Part shown: in pieces, positions 60,674-64,000 of the stretch | Position numbering within the stretch: position 1 is the first letter of the stretch | How the letters are laid out: each line of letters starts with the position of its first letter | Assembly (NCBI RefSeq): GCF_014650035.1 | Contig: NZ_BMUE01000014.1 | Location: 1 to 64,000, forward strand | DNA: 64,000 nt | Direction of reading: 5' to 3' | From: Streptomyces lucensis JCM 4490 | GTDB taxonomy: Bacteria; Actinomycetota; Actinomycetes; Streptomycetales; Streptomycetaceae | Notes under the pieces: model-generated | The model's database searches: none | What the model was told of the DNA's origin: nothing | What the model saw: only the letters and a program-made list of their open reading frames with translations | Program-made: the position numbers and the translations under genes

Positions 60674-60717
60674 CGGGTTTGTTCCCAGGGCCAAACCCGC
60701 CCCCGTACGCTGCGGGT
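60674..60717. promoter_or_regulatory. Inverted repeat and leaderless -10 of the PucR gene
   Basis: CGGGTTTG (60674-60681) and CAAACCCG (60692-60699) pair around 10 nt. TACGCT at 60706-60711 lies 6 nt before ATG 60718. The region can control both divergent genes. Confidence 0.6.
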
Positions 60718-61884
60718 ATGGGTCTGTCGAGTGTGGGTGCCGCGCTGCGTGGGCGGCTTCCCGAGCTGGGTGAGCGGATGGCCGGTCGCATACGGGCGGA
60801 GGTCGAGTCGTACGCGGACGACGCGCTCATCCCCTTCGTGTCGCTGCGGGAGTCCTGCCAGGGCAACGCCGACCTGATCCTGGCCCGTTTCGCGTTCGGG
60901 ACCGGGGCCGACGTGGGGGCCGCGCAGCAGACGGGGCGCCTGCGCGCCGAGCAGGGCGTGCCGCTGGCGGACACCCTGCACGCCTACCGGGTCGGATTCG
61001 AGTTCCTGTGGTCGGAGCTGGTCGAGGAGGCGCGCAGGCACCCGGAGGTGACGGACACCGAGCTGGTCGCCGGGTCGTCGGAGATCTGGGCCCTTTTCGG
61101 CCGGTACGCGGAGGCGGTGGCGGCCGCCTACCGGGAGGCCAGCGCCGAACTGGCGCTGCAGCGTGAGGCGCGCCGCTCGGCCCTGGCCGAGGCGCTCTTC
61201 ACGGGCGCCCTCGCCGACCGTACGACGCCGTGGGAGGCGGCCGGCCAGCTCGGTCTGCCGGAGCGCGGCCCGTACGCGGTGGTGGCCGCGACCGTGCCGG
61301 ACCCCGGACAGGAGCCGCTGCCCGGGATCGAGGCGGCACTGCGCCGGTCCGGAGTCCCGTCGGTGTGGCGTCTGCTGCCCGACCAGCAGATCGGGCTGGT
61401 GGCCCTCGCCCACCGCGACGCGGAGTCGGTGAGTCTGCGGGCGCTGCGCCGCCGGCGTGCGCGGGTCGGCGTCAGTCCCCGGTTCGACACGCTGCGGGAC
61501 ACGCCGCAGGCGCTGCGCTTCGCCCGGCTCGCCCTGACCGGTCTGCCCGGCGACGGGCCGGGTGTCACCCGCTTCGACGACAGCCCGCTGGCGATGCTGG
61601 TGGCGGCCGCCCCGGCGGAGTCGAGCCGGCTGGTCGAGGTGTTCCTGGGCCCGCTCCTGGCACTCCCCGCGGCCGAGCGTGGAAGGCTGCTGCGGACGCT
61701 CGGGCACTGGTACGCCTCGGGGGGTGTGGCCGCCGACGCCGCGGAACGGCTCTTCGTCCATCCGAACACCGTGCGCTACCGCCTGCGCCGCGTCGAGGAG
61801 CTGACGGGGCGTTCGCTCTCCGACCCGGTCGCCCTAGCCGACCTGGGGGCCGCGCTGTACGCCATGCGCCTGCTGCCCTGCTGA
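60718..61884 (+). CDS. PucR/CdaR-type helix-turn-helix regulator
   Basis: This 388-aa protein has an N-terminal RsbT-co-antagonist-like helical domain (about 10-150), a middle GGDEF-like CdaR segment (about 165-290), and a C-terminal PucR HTH with WYASGGVAADAAERLFVHPNTVRYRLRRVEELTG. These regulators control divergent catabolic or biosynthetic genes, here the acyl-CoA ligase. The ATG is leaderless (TACGCT plus 6 nt). It converges on the MMPL transporter gene; the 9-bp repeat array lies between. Confidence 0.93.
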   Translation: MGLSSVGAALRGRLPELGERMAGRIRAEVESYADDALIPFVSLRESCQGNADLILARFAFGTGADVGAAQQTGRLRAEQGVPLADTLHAYRVGFEFLWSELVEEARRHPEVTDTELVAGSSEIWALFGRYAEAVAAAYREASAELALQREARRSALAEALFTGALADRTTPWEAAGQLGLPERGPYAVVAATVPDPGQEPLPGIEAALRRSGVPSVWRLLPDQQIGLVALAHRDAESVSLRALRRRRARVGVSPRFDTLRDTPQALRFARLALTGLPGDGPGVTRFDDSPLAMLVAAAPAESSRLVEVFLGPLLALPAAERGRLLRTLGHWYASGGVAADAAERLFVHPNTVRYRLRRVEELTGRSLSDPVALADLGAALYAMRLLPC

Positions 61885-61897
61885 GGAGGGCGTGCGG

Positions 61898-62054
61898 GGA
61901 GGGTCCTGCCGGGCGGCAGGCCCGACGGACGTGGCAGGCCCGGCAGGCCTGACAGACGTGGCAGGCCCGACAGGCCCGATAGACCCGGCAGACCCGGCAG
62001 GCCTGACAGACGTGGCAGACCCGACAGGACCGACGGACCCGGCAGGAGCCCTCC
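61898..62054. repeat. 9-bp tandem repeat array flanked by inverted repeats
   Basis: From 61915 to about 62047 there are some 15 units of consensus GRCAGRCCY (examples GGCAGGCCC, GACAGACGT, GGCAGACCC). The array is bounded by GGAGGGTCCTGCCGGG (61898-61913) and CCCGGCAGGAGCCCTCC (62038-62054), nearly perfect complements. It lies between convergent stops and probably ends transcription from both sides. Its multiple-of-three period makes open frames that look collagen-like. Confidence 0.8.
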
Positions 62055-62066
62055 TCGCGCGAAGTG

Positions 62067-64000
62067 CTAGCCGCGGCGCTCCTCGTGGCTCCCGGCCACC
62101 GTGTCCCGGCCGTCGCCGCCGGAGGCGGTCGCGGGCCCGTCGCTTCCGGTGCCCGCTCCCGGCGTCGTCACCGCCCGGTCCCCGTGGCCCGGCCACCACG
62201 CCGCGTGGCCGATCAGCGCGGTGAGGCTCGGGGTGAAGAACATCGCCATGACGAACGCGGCGATCGCGATGCCGAAGGAGACGGCGAAGCCCATCTCCGT
62301 GAGCAGCGCGTTGCCCGCGAGCATCATCGTGGCGAAGGTCGCCGCCAGGATGAAGCCCGCTGCGGCGACGGTCGGCCCGGCGTGCCGGAGCGCCATGCCG
62401 GCCGCCTCGCGCGGCTCACGCCCCTCTCGGGCCTCCTCACGCAGCCGGGCGATCATGAGGATGTTGTAGTCCGTGCCGATGGCGACCACGAAGAGATACA
62501 TGATCACGGGGAGCATGAACATCAGGCCCGAGTGGCCCTGCCCCTCCTGGAAGATCCACACGGTGGCCCCGAGGGTGGCGCCGAAGCCGAGGCCCACCGA
62601 GGCGATCAGGTACCAGGGGGCGACCACGCTGCGCAGGAGCAGCCCCAGGATGACCATGATCAGGACGGCCGCCACGGGGAACACCGTGCGGTAGTCGTGG
62701 TTCACCGCGGTGTCGATGTCCTTGTAGATCGACGACATGCCGCCGACGAGGGCCTCGGTGCCGTCGGGGGCGTCGGCGTGGGCGACGTCGCGCACCCTGC
62801 CCACCGCCTCGATCGCCTGGTCGGTCGACGCCTCGTGGGTCAGCGTGACGGTGAAGTCCGCGGTGGTGCCGTCCTTGGCGACCTGCGTCATACGGCTGTT
62901 CGCGACGCCCTCGACGGCGCCCAGTTTCTTCGCGTAGGCGTCGAAGGACGCCTTGTCCAGCGGCTTGCCGTCGGTGCTGGACAGGTAGACGTCGGTGGGG
63001 GCGGCGGCGCCGGCGGAGTACGCCTTCCGCATCTCGTCCTGCACGACCATGGACTCCTTGGTCTTCGGCATCGAGCCGGAGGCCAGGTCGAACGTCGCGT
63101 TGAAGCCGAGGGTGCCGAGCGACAGCACGACCAGCACGATGCCGGAGACCGCGGCGGTCAGCGCGGGACGGCGCCGCACGCCCCGGCCGAGAGCGGCGAA
63201 GCGGGCGTTCTCCGGCTCCCGCTGCCAGGACTTGGAGGGCCAGAACACCTTGGGTCCGATGAGCGAGACCACGGCCGGGATCAGGGTGAGTCCCGCGACC
63301 AGGGTGGCGGCCACCGCGATGGCCAGCGCCGGGCCCATCTGCTTGAGGAAGCCCAGCGTGGACAGGATCAGCGCGAGGAAGGCGATGACGACCGCCCCGG
63401 CGGCCGAGGCGATGGCCTCGCCGACCCGGTCGACCGCGTTGACCATGGCCTGCTTGGGTTCGTCGCCGGCGCGCAGGCGTTCCCGGTACCGGAACATCAG
63501 GAAGAGGAAGTAGTCCGTGCCCACGCCGAACAGCACGACGATCAGGATCGACGAGATGGAGCTGTTGGCCTGCAGGTCGAACAGTTTCGTGGCATAGGCG
63601 ATCAGTCCGTTGGCGACGGCGGACACCAGGCCGATCAGTACCAGGGGCAGTACGGCCAGGATCGGCGCGCGGAAGATGATCAGCAGCGTCACCAGGATGA
63701 TCACGAAGGTGCCGACGCCGATCAGCGTCTGGCCGCGCTCGGAGGAGTCCTCCTGGTCGAGCGCCTGGGCCGCGGAACCGCCGAGCCTGACGTCGAGGTG
63801 CGTGCCCTCGGCCAGCTCCTTGACGTCCTTGCGCAGTTCCTCGGCGGCGTCCGCCTGCTCGGGCTGGCCCGCGCTCCGGCGGTCCATCTGGACGAGCGTC
63901 AGGTCGTACCTGCCGTCCTTCGACGGCCGGCCGTGGACGACCTTCTGCACCTGGTCGATGTGCTTCTCGCCCAGCTCGGAGGTGATGCGGGCGACGTCAC
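62067..64000 (-). CDS. MMPL-family (RND-type) membrane transporter, 3' part
   Basis: The frame runs to the right edge, so the N-terminus is missing. About 644 residues are present. Two groups of membrane spans are seen, each containing the GTDY motif (FGVGTDYFLFLMFRYRERLR and VAIGTDYNILMIARLREEAR), with an extracellular domain between (about 62700-63100). This is the usual MMPL/RND layout, which exports lipids, siderophores or drugs with the proton motive force. The C-terminal tail is short, acidic-basic and disordered. No substrate can be told from the sequence, and the next gene upstream is outside the window. Confidence 0.95.
   Translation of the reverse strand, partial: DVARITSELGEKHIDQVQKVVHGRPSKDGRYDLTLVQMDRRSAGQPEQADAAEELRKDVKELAEGTHLDVRLGGSAAQALDQEDSSERGQTLIGVGTFVIILVTLLIIFRAPILAVLPLVLIGLVSAVANGLIAYATKLFDLQANSSISSILIVVLFGVGTDYFLFLMFRYRERLRAGDEPKQAMVNAVDRVGEAIASAAGAVVIAFLALILSTLGFLKQMGPALAIAVAATLVAGLTLIPAVVSLIGPKVFWPSKSWQREPENARFAALGRGVRRRPALTAAVSGIVLVVLSLGTLGFNATFDLASGSMPKTKESMVVQDEMRKAYSAGAAAPTDVYLSSTDGKPLDKASFDAYAKKLGAVEGVANSRMTQVAKDGTTADFTVTLTHEASTDQAIEAVGRVRDVAHADAPDGTEALVGGMSSIYKDIDTAVNHDYRTVFPVAAVLIMVILGLLLRSVVAPWYLIASVGLGFGATLGATVWIFQEGQGHSGLMFMLPVIMYLFVVAIGTDYNILMIARLREEAREGREPREAAGMALRHAGPTVAAAGFILAATFATMMLAGNALLTEMGFAVSFGIAIAAFVMAMFFTPSLTALIGHAAWWPGHGDRAVTTPGAGTGSDGPATASGGDGRDTVAGSHEERRG

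Noticed and set aside
61892..62224. Collagen-like (Gly-Pro-x) frame
   Set aside because: It arises from the 9-bp tandem repeat, lies between convergent genes and has no ribosome site.

Overview
The window is very GC-rich DNA with a strong third-position G/C bias. It has ATGA gene overlaps, GTG starts, AfsR-like and GlxA-like regulators, SpoIIE-type phosphatases and a modular type I polyketide synthase (PKS). Together these point to a streptomycete or close relative. I saw no tRNA, rRNA or CRISPR array. All family assignments come from reading motifs and protein layouts; no database search was run.

Region 1 (1-20093) is the end of a tetronate polyketide cluster. The last two PKS modules (1-6322, partial; 6403-11088) finish without a thioesterase, and the final ketoreductase is dead, so a beta-ketoacyl chain should remain on the last ACP. 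The five-gene block 15048-20093 (KASIII-like synthase, FkbH-like glyceryl loader, free ACP, E2-like acyltransferase, alpha/beta hydrolase) matches in content and order the set known from agglomerin, RK-682 and the spirotetronates. It should release the chain as a tetronate and create the exocyclic methylene. Two more genes fit a spirotetronate: a flavoprotein of the PyrE3/ChlE3 type (11085-12560) and a small beta-barrel protein of the AbyU/PyrI4 type (12669-13265). A deacetylase-like protein of unknown role lies beside them. The divergent promoter region holds five 9-bp direct repeats spaced about 20 bp apart.

Region 2 (20160-26422) has an Imm-5-like protein, an extra GAPDH that may supply 1,3-bisphosphoglycerate or act in self-resistance, a GlxA-type regulator whose start codon lies in a hairpin, a SnoaL-like protein, a small secreted two-cysteine peptide, a membrane SpoIIE phosphatase and a metallo-beta-lactamase-fold hydrolase.

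Region 3 (26463-36977) is a paoABC-type molybdenum hydroxylase operon with its XdhC-like maturation factor. A divergent TetR regulator and two CGGAC-type palindromes lie between them. An AfsR-like regulator and a flavin-linked oxidase follow.

Region 4 (37001-48075) has a multidomain sensor phosphatase, an NDP-sugar epimerase, a two-component system, and a group of glycosyltransferase, methyltransferase, molybdopterin-oxidoreductase and polytopic membrane genes that may make or modify a cell-envelope glycoconjugate.

Region 5 (48121-64000) includes an unusual ECF sigma factor fused through a membrane span to a CAP/SCP domain, FUSC and NCS1 transporters, an orphan LanC-like cyclase, TetR and PucR regulators, an oxidoreductase, a decayed MFS transporter remnant, an acyl-CoA ligase and the 3' part of an MMPL transporter. 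A 9-bp tandem repeat array flanked by inverted repeats separates the last two convergent genes.

A recurrent feature of regions 2, 4 and 5 is a NANNNT hexamer 6-7 nt before the start codon, the signature of leaderless transcripts. It helped choose several starts.
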